A DNA stretch of 57,300 bases from CAYHPY01 sp964358485 (GCA_964358485.1 CAYHPY010000013.1:1-57300), one strand, 5' to 3'; numbered from the stretch's first letter, positions 1 through 8,621 are shown. Made by a program: numbers and translations. The notes: generated by a model from the sequence alone, not told the origin.

Positions 1-66
1 GAAGCCGAATACCAGGAAGTCCGCAATAAGCTCGCGGCCGCCCGAAAGGCGTTGGTGGCGGCGTGA
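1..66 (+). CDS. trpE: Anthranilate synthase component I, C-terminal end (partial)
   Basis: The first 21 codons are open in frame 1 and end at TGA 64-66. They encode a helical tail beginning EAEYQEVRNKLAAARKAL, which matches the usual end of TrpE (the D-P-x-x-E-Y-x-E segment followed by a charged helix). TrpE makes anthranilate from chorismate with ammonia supplied by TrpG. The stop overlaps the GTG start of trpG (GTGA), as expected for translationally coupled trpEG. Only the tail is in the window, so the call rests on the short match and on the trpG neighbour. Confidence 0.8.
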   Translation, partial: EAEYQEVRNKLAAARKALVAA

Positions 67-626
67 TTCTGCTGATTGATAACTACGACTCGTTTACTTA
101 CAACCTTTATCAGGAAATACGGAAGTTGGGAAAAGAATGTCTGGTAAGAAGAAACGACGAGATAACGGCAAGAGAAATCCTCCGGATGCGGCCCCGGAGG
201 ATTGTCATTTCACCAGGCCCGGGGCGTCCCGAGGAGGCAGGGGTGACTTTGGAGGTCATCCGGACCTTCGGGTCCGACACGCCGATTCTCGGCGTGTGTC
301 TCGGGCACCAGGCCATCGGGCTGGCCTACGGGGGAACGGTGGTGCGGGCCAAGCGTCTGATGCACGGCAAGACCTGCGTGGTGCGCCACGACGGCCAGGG
401 GATTTACCGGGGCCTGCCCAAGACCATCACGGCCGCTCGTTATCACAGCCTCGTGGTCGAGGAGCGCGGACTGCCGAAGGATTTGATTGCGTCGGCGCGG
501 AGCGCCGACGGATTGTTGATGGGCGTGCGCCATAAATTTCACCCGGTCGAAGGGGTGCAATTTCATCCCGAGTCGGTGGCCACTCCGCTCGGAGGCCGCC
601 TGTTGAGGAATTTCATCGATGGCTGA
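63..626 (+). CDS. trpG: Anthranilate synthase glutamine amidotransferase subunit (TrpG/PabA type)
   Basis: 187 residues, the normal length for a stand-alone class I glutamine amidotransferase. The N-terminus MILLIDNYDSFTYNL is the family signature. The nucleophile cysteine is in GVCLGHQAIGLAYGG, and the His-Glu pair is in VQFHPESVATP near the C-terminus. It releases ammonia from glutamine for TrpE, in the cytoplasm. The GTG start overlaps the trpE stop and the gene overlaps trpD by 8 nt, so it sits inside a trpEGDC operon. The sequence cannot exclude a dual role in p-aminobenzoate synthesis, since TrpG and PabA are hard to tell apart, but context favours tryptophan. Confidence 0.96.
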   Translation: MILLIDNYDSFTYNLYQEIRKLGKECLVRRNDEITAREILRMRPRRIVISPGPGRPEEAGVTLEVIRTFGSDTPILGVCLGHQAIGLAYGGTVVRAKRLMHGKTCVVRHDGQGIYRGLPKTITAARYHSLVVEERGLPKDLIASARSADGLLMGVRHKFHPVEGVQFHPESVATPLGGRLLRNFIDG

Positions 627-1635
627 GTTCAAGGACGAGGTGAAGGCGATTTTGGAGGGGCCGCTGGACGCGGCCCGCGCGCGGGCGGCGATGGGGCTGA
701 TCATGGACGGCGCCGCCACCCCCGCCCAGCTCGGCGCGTTCTTGGCGGCCTTGAAGGTCCGCGGGGAAAGTTTCGAGGAACTGGTGGGATTTGCCCGGGC
801 CATGCGGGAGCGCGCCGTCCGGGTTTCGGTCAAGCGCGCGCCGCTCATCGACACCTGCGGGACCGGGGGCGACGGGACCGGGACCTTCAATATTTCCACG
901 ACCGCGGCCTTTATCGCCGCCGGAGCCGGAGCGGCGGTGGCCAAGCACGGCAATCGCTCGGTCTCCAGCCGTTGCGGCTCGGCCGACGTGCTCGAGGCCC
1001 TGGGGGTTCGGACCGACGCGGCTCCGGAGACCATGGCGCGCTGCGTCGAGGAAGCGGGCGTGGGATTCCTGTTCGCTCCCGCCCTGCACCCGGCCATGAA
1101 AAACGCCGCCGCGGTCCGGCGGGAGCTGGGGGTGCGGACGGTCTTCAACCTGCTCGGCCCCATGTCCAACCCGGCGGGCGCCCAGCGGCAGGTCCTGGGG
1201 GTCTACTCGACGGCGCTGGTTCCGCTCATGGCCCGGGTCCTGGGGGAGTTGGGTAGCCAAGAGGCGATGGTCGTTTCCTCCCGGGACGGACTGGACGAAT
1301 TGTCCTTGTCGGCTCCTACCTTGGTCGCGCACCTCAAAGCGGGAACGATCACCGAATACGAGGTAGACGCGGCCCAGGCCGGCCTGCCCCGCTATCCCGC
1401 CGCGGCCTACGCCGGGGGCGACGCCTCGGAAAACGCCCGGATTCTGCTCTCGGTCCTTCAGGGCACCAAGGGCCCGGCCCGGGACATCTCGGTGTTCAAC
1501 GCGGCGGCGGCCCTGCGCGTGGCGGGCCTGGCGACCGATTGGAAGGAGGCGGTCGCGCGCGCGGCGGCCTCTATCGACGGCGGCGCGGCGGAGCGGGCGC
1601 TGGAAACCCTGCGCAAGTTGAGCGCCGCCCGGTGA
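619..1635 (+). CDS. trpD: Anthranilate phosphoribosyltransferase
   Basis: 338 residues, standard length. It transfers phosphoribose from PRPP to anthranilate, the second dedicated step of tryptophan synthesis. The PRPP/pyrophosphate-binding signature DTCGTGGDGTGTFNIST lies at about residue 77, followed by VAKHGNRSVSSRCGSADVLEALG and the FAPALHPAMK segment, all typical of TrpD. The ATG at 619 overlaps the last 8 nt of trpG, and the stop overlaps the trpC start by 4 nt (GTGA), so expression is coupled. Confidence 0.97.
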   Translation: MAEFKDEVKAILEGPLDAARARAAMGLIMDGAATPAQLGAFLAALKVRGESFEELVGFARAMRERAVRVSVKRAPLIDTCGTGGDGTGTFNISTTAAFIAAGAGAAVAKHGNRSVSSRCGSADVLEALGVRTDAAPETMARCVEEAGVGFLFAPALHPAMKNAAAVRRELGVRTVFNLLGPMSNPAGAQRQVLGVYSTALVPLMARVLGELGSQEAMVVSSRDGLDELSLSAPTLVAHLKAGTITEYEVDAAQAGLPRYPAAAYAGGDASENARILLSVLQGTKGPARDISVFNAAAALRVAGLATDWKEAVARAAASIDGGAAERALETLRKLSAAR

Positions 1636-2432
1636 CCGCCCCCGATCCGGGCGGGGTGCTGGCGCGCATCGCGGGCTCGGTCCGCGCGCGGCTGAAAATC
1701 CTGAAAAAACAGTGGCCCGTCCGCCGCCTGCGCGCCCTGCCGCTGTATGCGCGTCTGCCGAGGGATTTCTCAGCGGCTTTTCCGGCGGGCAAGCGGGTGA
1801 TCGCGGAGATCAAGTTCGCCTCGCCTTCGGCCGGAGCCCTGCGGCCCGGGGCTTGCGCCGAGGAAGCGGTCCGCATCGCGGGGGGTTATTTGTCGGCGGG
1901 AGCGGCCGCCCTCTCCATCTTGACCGAACCGAGATTTTTCTCCGGCTCGCCCGATTACTTGGCGGCGGTGCGGCGCCGGTTTCCCCGGGCCAAGCTCCTG
2001 ATGAAGGATTTTTTCCTGGACCCCTACCAGTTCGAGCTGGCGCGGGCCCACGGAGCCGACGCGATCCTGTTGATCGCGGCCTTGCTCCGCAAGGACCTGC
2101 CCTTCATGCTGGCGGAGGCGCGCCGGCTGGGGCTGACGCCGCTGGTGGAGGTGCATACCCTGGCGGAACTGCGGGCCGCCGAGGCCGTCGGCGCGGAACT
2201 CATCGGGGTCAACAGCCGCGATCTTCGGACCTTGGAAACCGACCTGGCCGTGGCCGAGCGCCTGGCGGCCGAAAGCCGCTCCGGCGCGATCCTCATCGCC
2301 GAAAGCGGGCTTCGGACCGGACGGGACTTGAAGCGCCTCGGGGCCTTGGGCTACCGGGGCTTCTTGATCGGCACCGAGCTCATGCGCCGCCCAGATCCGG
2401 GGCGCGCCCTGCGGACGCTTTTGGGGGGCTGA
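1632..2432 (+). CDS. trpC: Indole-3-glycerol phosphate synthase
   Basis: 266 residues as a (beta/alpha)8 barrel. It closes carboxyphenylamino-deoxyribulose phosphate to indoleglycerol phosphate. Visible family motifs are VIAEIKFASPSAG (catalytic lysine strand), LSILTEPRFFSGS, LLMKDFF, ADAILLIAALL, PLVEVHT, IGVNSRDLRTLETD and AESGLRTGRDL. I chose the GTG at 1632, which overlaps the trpD stop; the frame is open further upstream but that part lies inside trpD. It is the last trp gene before an unrelated four-gene block; trpF follows at 5939. Confidence 0.95.
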   Translation: MTAPDPGGVLARIAGSVRARLKILKKQWPVRRLRALPLYARLPRDFSAAFPAGKRVIAEIKFASPSAGALRPGACAEEAVRIAGGYLSAGAAALSILTEPRFFSGSPDYLAAVRRRFPRAKLLMKDFFLDPYQFELARAHGADAILLIAALLRKDLPFMLAEARRLGLTPLVEVHTLAELRAAEAVGAELIGVNSRDLRTLETDLAVAERLAAESRSGAILIAESGLRTGRDLKRLGALGYRGFLIGTELMRRPDPGRALRTLLGG

Positions 2433-2490
2433 GCCCGGTGTCACGAAACCCGGGTTTTCCGGTCTAATCATAGAGCGGGCGGGAAATGCC

Positions 2491-2991
2491 TTGGATTTCA
2501 ACGAGCTGTACGAGCGGCAAAAAGACCGGATCTTCCAGCTGGCGTTCCGCCTGCTGGGGGACTCCGACCGAGCCGCCGACGCGGTTCAGGAGACTTTTCT
2601 CCGGGCCTACGCCGGGCGTGGGGGCTTCCGGGGAGAGGCGGCGCCCTCGACTTGGCTTTTCCGGATCGGGTACAACGTCTGCCTATCCCATTTGGCCGAC
2701 CGCCGGGAAAAGTCGGAGCGCCTTCCGGAGCGGGAACCGGCCGAGCTTTCGGGAACGGGCCCCGAGCCCAGCGCCGAGCGCGGCGAGGCCGGCGTCGAGG
2801 TGAGAGCGGCCTTGGCGCGGCTGGAGGAGGCGGATCGCCGGATTTTGTGCCTGAGGATGGAGCAGGATTTTGATTTCAAGGAATTGGGGGAAATTCTGGA
2901 GTGTTCCCCGGAGGCGGCCCGCCAGCGCTATTGCCGGGCCCGCAAGCGCTTGCGGGAGCTGTTGAAGCCGTTTTTGGGAGAAGGATCATGA
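2491..2991 (+). CDS. ECF-family RNA polymerase sigma factor
   Basis: 166 residues. Region 2 (about residues 5-70) has DRIFQLAFRLLGDSDRAADAVQETFLRAY and STWLFRIGYN, the usual ECF sigma-2 pattern. Region 4 (about 105-160) has DRRILCLRMEQDFDFKELGEILECSPEAARQRYCRARKRL, a helix-turn-helix. The only start that fits the family N-terminus is TTG 2491; a nearby ATG at 2486 is out of frame. The stop overlaps the next gene (ATGA), which encodes a zinc-finger anti-sigma factor, the classic arrangement. The regulon cannot be read from the window. TCTAAT at 2463-2468 is a weak -10 candidate. Confidence 0.93.
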   Translation: MDFNELYERQKDRIFQLAFRLLGDSDRAADAVQETFLRAYAGRGGFRGEAAPSTWLFRIGYNVCLSHLADRREKSERLPEREPAELSGTGPEPSAERGEAGVEVRAALARLEEADRRILCLRMEQDFDFKELGEILECSPEAARQRYCRARKRLRELLKPFLGEGS

Positions 2992-3683
2992 ATTTCGAAT
3001 GCCCGGGCGCGCGCGACCTGCTGCCTCTTTACGAGGAGGGGGCTCTCTCCCCGGCCGAAGCGGCGGCGATGCGGGAGCACCTGGCCTCCTGCTCGGCGTG
3101 CCGCGCCGAGGCCGCCCTTTCGGCCGCCTCTTGGAGGCTCTTCCAAAAAGCCCACGCGCCGGTCATGGCGCCGCAATTCCGGGAGCTCGCGCCATTGGCC
3201 GCCTCCCCTCGGCCGTCATGGTTTTCTCCGGCCTGGGCCATGGGCCTGGCCGCCGCCGCCTTTTTGCTGGGGGTGTCGTTCGGGCGCCGGGCGCCCGCCG
3301 CGCGGCCGTCCTCGCCGGTTGCCGCCGCTTCGGCGCCCGCGCCGAGCGGCGGCGAGGGCCTCTTGGAAACGGGAGGCCCTCCCGATTCGCCCGTGGCTTT
3401 GGGAGACGCGTCCTTGGGAGGCGCTCCCGGCTTGGCGGCGGCGCCGGTGTGGGGCGAGGCGGAAACCGCTTTGACGGCCAAGCCCGTGGCTCGGCCGGGG
3501 CCGAGCGGCCTGCCTTCGGCGCCCATGCTGGGCGCGGGGGGCAGCGGATTGCGGGCTTCGCCTCGGGCGGCCGATGAGCCGAGCGGCTTGCTGGTGACTC
3601 CCCCGGTCGGAGACCGGCGGGCCGAAGGCGCGCAAGGATTGACGATTTGGAAGGAGGGATCATGGGAAAACTGGGGATGTTGA
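2988..3683 (+). CDS. Zinc-finger (HC2-type) transmembrane anti-sigma factor
   Basis: 231 residues. Residues 1-45 hold an anti-sigma zinc finger with the pattern HLASCSAC (His-x3-Cys-x2-Cys). One membrane segment follows at about residues 83-101 (AWAMGLAAAAFLLGVSF). The remaining part is a low-complexity Ala/Pro/Gly-rich tail, presumably periplasmic. It should hold the sigma factor encoded just upstream (4-nt overlap) at the membrane until a signal arrives. The start ATG 2988 is in frame with a longer open stretch inside the sigma gene, but the zinc finger and overlap fix it. Its end overlaps the next gene by 22 nt. Confidence 0.85.
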   Translation: MNFECPGARDLLPLYEEGALSPAEAAAMREHLASCSACRAEAALSAASWRLFQKAHAPVMAPQFRELAPLAASPRPSWFSPAWAMGLAAAAFLLGVSFGRRAPAARPSSPVAAASAPAPSGGEGLLETGGPPDSPVALGDASLGGAPGLAAAPVWGEAETALTAKPVARPGPSGLPSAPMLGAGGSGLRASPRAADEPSGLLVTPPVGDRRAEGAQGLTIWKEGSWENWGC

Positions 3684-4090
3684 AATCGGCGTGGTTGGCG
3701 GCGCTGTTGATGACGACGGCGGCCGCGGTCGGGGCCCAAGGGGCGGCGGGGAGCCTGCGGTCCGGCTACCGCGCGGTGAGCCTTCCGGTGCCTCCGCATC
3801 AAATGGCCTACATCGCGGTCGGAGACCGCGTGGATGTTCTGGTGACCTTCGAAGCCCTGCTTCCCAAGGGAACCAAGGAGATGGTGACCGCCACGATCCT
3901 GCAGAACGTGGTCGTCCTCAAGACCGAGCCCGCCGCGGGAGCCGTCCTCCTGGAACTCAACCCCAACGAGGCGCAGTACGCGGCCCTCTCGGTGGGGCCG
4001 AACAAGTCCTTGTGGCTCGTCGCGCGGGCTCCGGGGGACATGTCGATGAAGCCCATGGAGATGGCCAGCTTCCGGAAGCTCTTCCGTTGA
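3662..4090 (+). CDS. Secreted CpaB/RcpC-like domain protein
   Basis: 142 residues with a signal peptide (residues 1-26, MGKLGMLKSAWLAALLMTTAAAVGAQG). The mature part VGDRVDVLVTF...ATILQNVVVLKTEPA...VLLELNPNEAQYAALSV...SLWLVAR resembles the RcpC domain of Flp-pilus assembly protein CpaB, without the SAF domain that precedes it in full-length CpaB. GGAGG at 3652-3656 supports ATG 3662 rather than the in-frame TTG at 3647. It follows the anti-sigma gene and may be a periplasmic partner of that system; no other pilus genes are present, so a pilus role is not supported. Confidence 0.75.
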   Translation: MGKLGMLKSAWLAALLMTTAAAVGAQGAAGSLRSGYRAVSLPVPPHQMAYIAVGDRVDVLVTFEALLPKGTKEMVTATILQNVVVLKTEPAAGAVLLELNPNEAQYAALSVGPNKSLWLVARAPGDMSMKPMEMASFRKLFR

Positions 4091-5925
4091 GGGAGGGCCC
4101 GGGGGGCGGCGGCCGGATCTGGGCCGCCGCCGGCGTTTGCGTCGGCTTATTTTTGTTCCTGGCCGTTCCTATGGCGGACCGGGCGGGGCTCAATGGCGAT
4201 GAGGCGATTCACGCCTCCGCCGCTTTCGCCATGATCCACCCCGGGACTTCCGTTCCCAACGGACGCTGGCTTCCCCTGATGACTTCCGCCTACAACGGGG
4301 CGCTCAAGGCGTACATCCATTACGGGACCTTCCGGGTCTTCGGCATCGGCCGGCGCTCCGTGCGCGGGGTCACTTTGGGCTTGAGCGCGGCGGCTTTGGC
4401 CCTGTTGGTTCTGTTGGGGTCCCGTCTCTATGGGGTGGCCGCCGGGGCCGCTTTGGGAATTCTGGCCGCGTCCGATCCGGCGTGGATCATCACCTCAGTC
4501 TTCGACCGTGGGCCCTCCACCCTTTCGTTGGCGTGCGAACTGGCGGGGTTGTGGTTTCTCCTTTCGCCCCCGGGTGGCGCGTCCCGTGCTCCGGGCCTAA
4601 TGGCGGGCGGATTTTTTTTCGGGCTCGCGGTCTGGGACAAGCCGAGCGCGCTCTGGCTGCTTTGCGCGATGACCGCGGCGGCCGCCGCCGCGGGCGTCTT
4701 GGGCCGCTTGGACGGCTGGAAGCGGCGGATCGGGCTCGCCTGGGCCGGGGCGCTGGTCGGCGCCGCGCCGTTCATCGCCTTCAACGCGCAACATTCAATG
4801 TTGTCCTTCACCAGCCGGGAGTCTCTGGGCTGGACCTTGGCCGAGCATCTGCCCCGGCTCGGGGATTGGGCCGGGGAGCGCTGGGGCTTGCTGCTCCGGG
4901 CTTTTGACGGCTCCGACATCTCCCTGGTGATTTCAGGGGTCAATGGGCCGGATTGGGCGAAGTTTCCCCGAATCATCGTAACCGTCGAGCTCGCCGTCCT
5001 CGCCGCAGCGGCGGCGCGGCTTCGCCAATGGACCGGCCTGCGGCACGCCGCCGCATGGCTGGCCGTGGCCGGCTTGTTCGCGGCCGCCTCGTTTTTGGCC
5101 CCCTACCCGCTCAAGGTCCACCATTATTCCCTGATCCTGGCGTTTCCCCGGTTGGCCTGGGCCGGCTTGGCGGCGTCGGTTTTTCCGGCATGGGCGCCCC
5201 GGCTTTCCCGGCAAATGATTTTAGCGGCTTTTTTTCTGGTTCCGATCCTGGCCGCGCAAGCGGCGGTGACTTGGCGATTTTCGGCCGATCTGGGCGCAAG
5301 CGGAGGCTCGCGGGAGTATCCACGGAGCTTGATCGACGCCGCGGCCTGGATCAAATCCGCCGCCGCCCGGGAGCCTTCTCTTGGGGTCGTAGATGGAGCG
5401 CGCTTGCTGGAAATATTGAGCTTGGAAACCGGAGGTGGGGTGAGGATCGACAAAATTCCCCCGCCGGAGCATTGGATTTCCAGCGACGGCCTCAACCGAG
5501 CCGAGGTGCTCCTTTTCCGGGAAGTCTACGCGGTCGTTGGCCGGGAGGGTTCCGGGCCGCCCTTCCCTTATCTCGGCGGCGGGGAATTGGCGGCGGAGTT
5601 CCGGGATCGCGAAGGGCGCCTCCTTTATGAGATCCGCCGCCTGCACGGGGCGCCCGGGGAACGCTTTCTGGAGCCGGGGATGCCTCCCCGGGAGAGGCTC
5701 GAACGGGGGCTTCAGGCGTGGTTCAAATTTTACGAAACCCTCGCCTCGGCGGTTCCCGCCGATCAAAGGGCCGAGCTTTGGTTTCACTTGGCCCGGGAGG
5801 CCGGCGCCCCGGACTGCCGCCTGCTTCCTCCGGCCGAACGGAAAAACCCGCCTTCGGAACTTCTGAAAAAGTTGGCTGAGCGGGCGCTGGGCCGGGCCAA
5901 GGCCGCCGAAGGGCTCGCCCGGTAG
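4087..5925 (+). CDS. GT-C fold membrane glycosyltransferase (PMT/ArnT-like)
   Basis: 612 residues with about ten hydrophobic segments. The acidic motif NGDEAIHAS after the first membrane helix matches the catalytic first-loop D-E motif of GT-C enzymes that use lipid-phosphate sugar donors. A soluble C-terminal part (about residues 400-612) follows. I chose TTG 4087, which overlaps the stop of the CpaB-like gene (TTGA), because no ATG or GTG lies near the first helix. Acceptor and sugar cannot be inferred. It closes the sigma/anti-sigma block and may be part of what that sigma factor controls. Confidence 0.75.
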   Translation: MREGPGGGGRIWAAAGVCVGLFLFLAVPMADRAGLNGDEAIHASAAFAMIHPGTSVPNGRWLPLMTSAYNGALKAYIHYGTFRVFGIGRRSVRGVTLGLSAAALALLVLLGSRLYGVAAGAALGILAASDPAWIITSVFDRGPSTLSLACELAGLWFLLSPPGGASRAPGLMAGGFFFGLAVWDKPSALWLLCAMTAAAAAAGVLGRLDGWKRRIGLAWAGALVGAAPFIAFNAQHSMLSFTSRESLGWTLAEHLPRLGDWAGERWGLLLRAFDGSDISLVISGVNGPDWAKFPRIIVTVELAVLAAAAARLRQWTGLRHAAAWLAVAGLFAAASFLAPYPLKVHHYSLILAFPRLAWAGLAASVFPAWAPRLSRQMILAAFFLVPILAAQAAVTWRFSADLGASGGSREYPRSLIDAAAWIKSAAAREPSLGVVDGARLLEILSLETGGGVRIDKIPPPEHWISSDGLNRAEVLLFREVYAVVGREGSGPPFPYLGGGELAAEFRDREGRLLYEIRRLHGAPGERFLEPGMPPRERLERGLQAWFKFYETLASAVPADQRAELWFHLAREAGAPDCRLLPPAERKNPPSELLKKLAERALGRAKAAEGLAR

Positions 5926-5931
5926 TATAAT
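5926..5931 (+). promoter_or_regulatory. -10 box (TATAAT) of trpF, leaderless spacing
   Basis: A perfect TATAAT ends 7 nt before the ATG of trpF, so transcription would start at about the A of the start codon. No good -35 is seen 16-18 nt upstream. There is no ribosome site between box and start. Confidence 0.6.
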
Positions 5932-5938
5932 CAATGCG

Positions 5939-6562
5939 ATGAGAGTGAAAATTTGCGGGCTGACCCGCGCCGAGGACGTCCGCTTGGCGGTTTCCGCGGG
6001 GGCCTGGGCGGCGGGATTCGTGTTCGCCCCGGGAAGTCCGCGCCTGCTTTCGCTCGAAGAAGCCGGGCCCTTGCGCCGGGAGGTTCCGGCGGGGGTGCTG
6101 GCCGTGGGCGTCTTCGCCGATCAACCGAAGAAGACGATTCTGGCGGCCGTGGAGCGCCTGGGCCTGGACGTCGTCCAGCTTCACGGCTCGGAGTCTCCCG
6201 AGGATTGCGCGGGTTTTCCCGTGCCGGTCTTCAAGAGTTTGCCCCCCGCGCTTTGGGCTTCCGTTCCCGGAGGCTATCCGGCGGAGGCGTTTTTGATCGA
6301 GCCCGCGCGCCCGATTTCCGACCGGGTCAAGGGCAAGGGTCCGTCCCCGGACGAGCGGCGGCGGGCGTGGGATACCGCCCGGGCTCTTGGTCGCCGCGCC
6401 AAGATTATCCTGGCCGGGGGTTTGGATCCCTCCAACGCCCGGGAGGCCGTCGAAGCCGCCAAGCCCTACGCCATGGACGTCAGCTCCGGGGTTGAAAGCG
6501 CTCCCGGGGTCAAATCCCCGGAAAAGATGAGGGCTTTTTTCGGGGCTCTCCGGGGATTATAG
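5939..6562 (+). CDS. trpF: Phosphoribosylanthranilate isomerase
   Basis: 207 residues. Family motifs are VKICGLTRAEDVRLAV (catalytic Cys, start of barrel), AGFVFAPGSPR, LDVVQLHG, ILAGGLDPSNAREAV (catalytic Asp strand) and MDVSSGVESAPGVKSPEKM. It converts phosphoribosylanthranilate to the carboxyphenylamino-deoxyribulose phosphate used by TrpC. The sigma-factor block separates it from trpC. It has its own TATAAT box 7 nt upstream, so it can be transcribed separately. The 3' end overlaps a convergent gene by 6 nt. Confidence 0.95.
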   Translation: MRVKICGLTRAEDVRLAVSAGAWAAGFVFAPGSPRLLSLEEAGPLRREVPAGVLAVGVFADQPKKTILAAVERLGLDVVQLHGSESPEDCAGFPVPVFKSLPPALWASVPGGYPAEAFLIEPARPISDRVKGKGPSPDERRRAWDTARALGRRAKIILAGGLDPSNAREAVEAAKPYAMDVSSGVESAPGVKSPEKMRAFFGALRGL

Positions 6563-7660
6563 CCGGCTCTTCAGCCGGTCCCGAAGCTCCCGCGCCGTGG
6601 AGACGCAAGTGATCATCTTTCCCGCCAGGATGGAGAAACGGCCCTTGCCGAGATCGGTCAATTCCGTCGTCCGATCGTCGCGGGCCGTCGAGGTCGGGTC
6701 CAGCGGGAAGACGATCCGCAGGGAGCCGACCCGCCGCGCCTTGAGCACCGCGGGGAAATAGGCCCCGGCGTGCGCGCGGATCTCGGGCCACCGGGTGGCG
6801 CGCGCCTTGGACCAATCGGCCAATTCGGCCGGGGCCGCGCGGCGGCAGTCGCGATGGGCGCTCAAGAGGGCGTCGCCCAAGGTGAAAAGGCCGGTCCGGC
6901 CGAAGGGAAGGAGGCTCGCGAACGGGCCGTCGACCACGGTCACGCCGACGCGCTCGGAAACTCCCAGGTCCAACAACAGCAATTCCTTGAATTGGTAGCG
7001 CAGGGGAATTCCGGAGAGCCCCAGCAGGCGGCGGAACTCGTTGACGCCCGAGTATACGGCCCCGACCACGAAGTCGAACTTTTCCCGGCGGAGCCGGGCC
7101 TTCGACTCTTTGAGTTCGAGAAAAGTCCCTCCCCCGGGCGCGTCCGCGGCCCCGCGAACCTCGCAGTTGAACAGGACCTTGAGACCCGGGACGGCCCGGA
7201 GGCGTTTTTGGACGCAGGCCCGCAGGCGCTCCAGATCATAGACGGGCTCCTCGGTCCTCACGCACAGGGAAACCGCCGCTCGGTTTAGGAGCGCGGGTTT
7301 AGGAAAGGCCGGACGGAACCCAAGGCCGTGGGCTTGAATTCGTTTCCGAAATTGTTCCGGCGAGGTTTTGGAGCCTTTCCGCGCCACGGCGTAATACCCC
7401 GAAGTCGGAACGAGGGCCGGGGAGTAGAATTCTCGAAAAGAGTCGTCGGCCGCGGCCACCTCCCGGATGGTCCGGGGACTGCGGGGGTAATGAAAGCCCA
7501 GGTGGTGCCGGAGTTGATTGGAGCCGGAGGCTTCCAGCAGAAGTCCGCGGCGCCGCTCGATCAAGGTGACGGAAAAATCCCGGGCGAGCACCGCGGCGGC
7601 CGTTGCGCCGAAAAGGCCCCCTCCGACGACGGCCACCGATGGCCGGCTAGGCGTTTTCAA
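6557..7660 (-). CDS. FAD-dependent oxidoreductase (DAO family)
   Basis: 367 residues. The N-terminus MKTPSRPSVAVVGGGLFGATAAAVLA is a dinucleotide-binding GxGxxG-type fold; a short acidic strand TLIERR follows. The middle (SGYYAVARKG...) and the C-terminal SILAGKMITCVSTARELRD resemble DAO-type flavoproteins. TTG 7660 is chosen because the Rossmann motif begins about 10 residues later; the upstream open part lies inside the glycosyltransferase gene in another frame. It overlaps that gene by 14 nt and trpF (convergent) by 6 nt. Co-transcription with a GT2 enzyme suggests a role in a sugar or lipid modification; the substrate is unknown. Confidence 0.8.
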   Translation of the reverse strand: MKTPSRPSVAVVGGGLFGATAAAVLARDFSVTLIERRRGLLLEASGSNQLRHHLGFHYPRSPRTIREVAAADDSFREFYSPALVPTSGYYAVARKGSKTSPEQFRKRIQAHGLGFRPAFPKPALLNRAAVSLCVRTEEPVYDLERLRACVQKRLRAVPGLKVLFNCEVRGAADAPGGGTFLELKESKARLRREKFDFVVGAVYSGVNEFRRLLGLSGIPLRYQFKELLLLDLGVSERVGVTVVDGPFASLLPFGRTGLFTLGDALLSAHRDCRRAAPAELADWSKARATRWPEIRAHAGAYFPAVLKARRVGSLRIVFPLDPTSTARDDRTTELTDLGKGRFSILAGKMITCVSTARELRDRLKSRL

Positions 7661-8561
7661 TGACGCCCCGGACCCGGTAGGGCGCGCGGGGGGAGGGGTC
7701 GAAATAGATCCGGACCAGGAGCTCGGCCAAAAACCCCGCGAGCAATGTTTGCAGGGCGGCCGCCCCGAGCCCGGCCCCGGCGACGGCCAGAGCGGGCCGC
7801 CAAGAGGGACCCGCGCAAAAAACCGCGGCGAGTCCGCAGGCGGCGGCGCCCGCCAGCAGGACGGCGGCGGCGCCCCCAAACAATAAGATCGGGCGCAGCG
7901 CCCGGCGCGTCAAAAACCAGAGGACGGCTAGATCCCCCAGATTGCGCACGGCCTTGAGAAAGGAATGCTTGGAATGTCCGGAGGTCCTGGGTCGGTGGGC
8001 CACTGGAAGCTCCGCGATCCGCGCACCCCGGTTTGACAGGAGGGCGGGCAGGAGCACATGAAGCTCCCCGTGCAGGTGGAGCTCCTTGAGAATGTCGGCC
8101 CGGTAGGCCTTCAAGCCGCAGGCCAGGTCCTTTAGGGGAAGACCCGTGACCCAAGCCGTCAATCCGTTGGCCGCGCCGGAGAGAATCCGCCGGGAGAGCG
8201 GGTCATGGCGCTCGGTTCTCAGTCCGGACACGACGTCGTATCCTTCCTCCAGCTTGGCCGTCAGGCGGGGGATGTCCTCGGGGTCGTTCTGCAGGTCGGC
8301 GTCCAAGGTGACGATCACCTCTCCCTTGGCCGCCTTAAATCCCGCGTCCAGGGCGTAGGTCTGGCCGGAGTTCCAGGCCAAGGAGACGATCCGGATCGGC
8401 GAGAGTTTTTTCAGGGCCTCGAGGGTGCCGTCGGTGGAGCCGTCGTCGACCGCCACGATCTCGAAGGGTTTCCCCGTCTTGGACAGCGCCGCGACGACCG
8501 CGCGGTGGAGCTCGGCGACCGCGGCTTCTTCATTGTAGGCCGGAAAGACGACGGAAATCAT
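7647..8561 (-). CDS. Family 2 glycosyltransferase (DPM1/DolP-mannosyl-like, with C-terminal membrane segments)
   Basis: 304 residues. The start MISVVFPAYNEEAAV is the GT2 signature; nucleotide-binding VAVDDGSTDGT and the metal-binding VTLDADLQNDPEDI are intact, followed by AAKGEVI and GLRTERHDPLSRR. Two membrane segments are at about residues 225-290. This arrangement matches polyprenyl-phosphate glycosyltransferases that supply GT-C enzymes, such as the one at 4087. ATG 8561 has a TATAAT 7 nt upstream. The first gene of a two-gene minus-strand operon with the oxidoreductase. Confidence 0.9.
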   Translation of the reverse strand: MISVVFPAYNEEAAVAELHRAVVAALSKTGKPFEIVAVDDGSTDGTLEALKKLSPIRIVSLAWNSGQTYALDAGFKAAKGEVIVTLDADLQNDPEDIPRLTAKLEEGYDVVSGLRTERHDPLSRRILSGAANGLTAWVTGLPLKDLACGLKAYRADILKELHLHGELHVLLPALLSNRGARIAELPVAHRPRTSGHSKHSFLKAVRNLGDLAVLWFLTRRALRPILLFGGAAAVLLAGAAACGLAAVFCAGPSWRPALAVAGAGLGAAALQTLLAGFLAELLVRIYFDPSPRAPYRVRGVIENA

Positions 8562-8568
8562 GGAAGGG

Positions 8569-8574
8569 ATTATA
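8569..8574 (-). promoter_or_regulatory. -10 box (TATAAT, minus strand), leaderless spacing
   Basis: On the minus strand TATAAT ends 7 nt before the ATG at 8561 of the GT2 gene. No clear -35. Together with the box at 8622-8627 it forms a divergent pair. Confidence 0.6.
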
Positions 8575-8621
8575 GCCTTCCGGGGAAGCGCGGCCAAGCG
8601 AATCGGCGTCCGGGAAAACGG

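Noticed and set aside
3647..3662. TTG 3647 as start of the CpaB-like gene
   Set aside because: GGAGG lies between it and ATG 3662, at normal spacing for the ATG.
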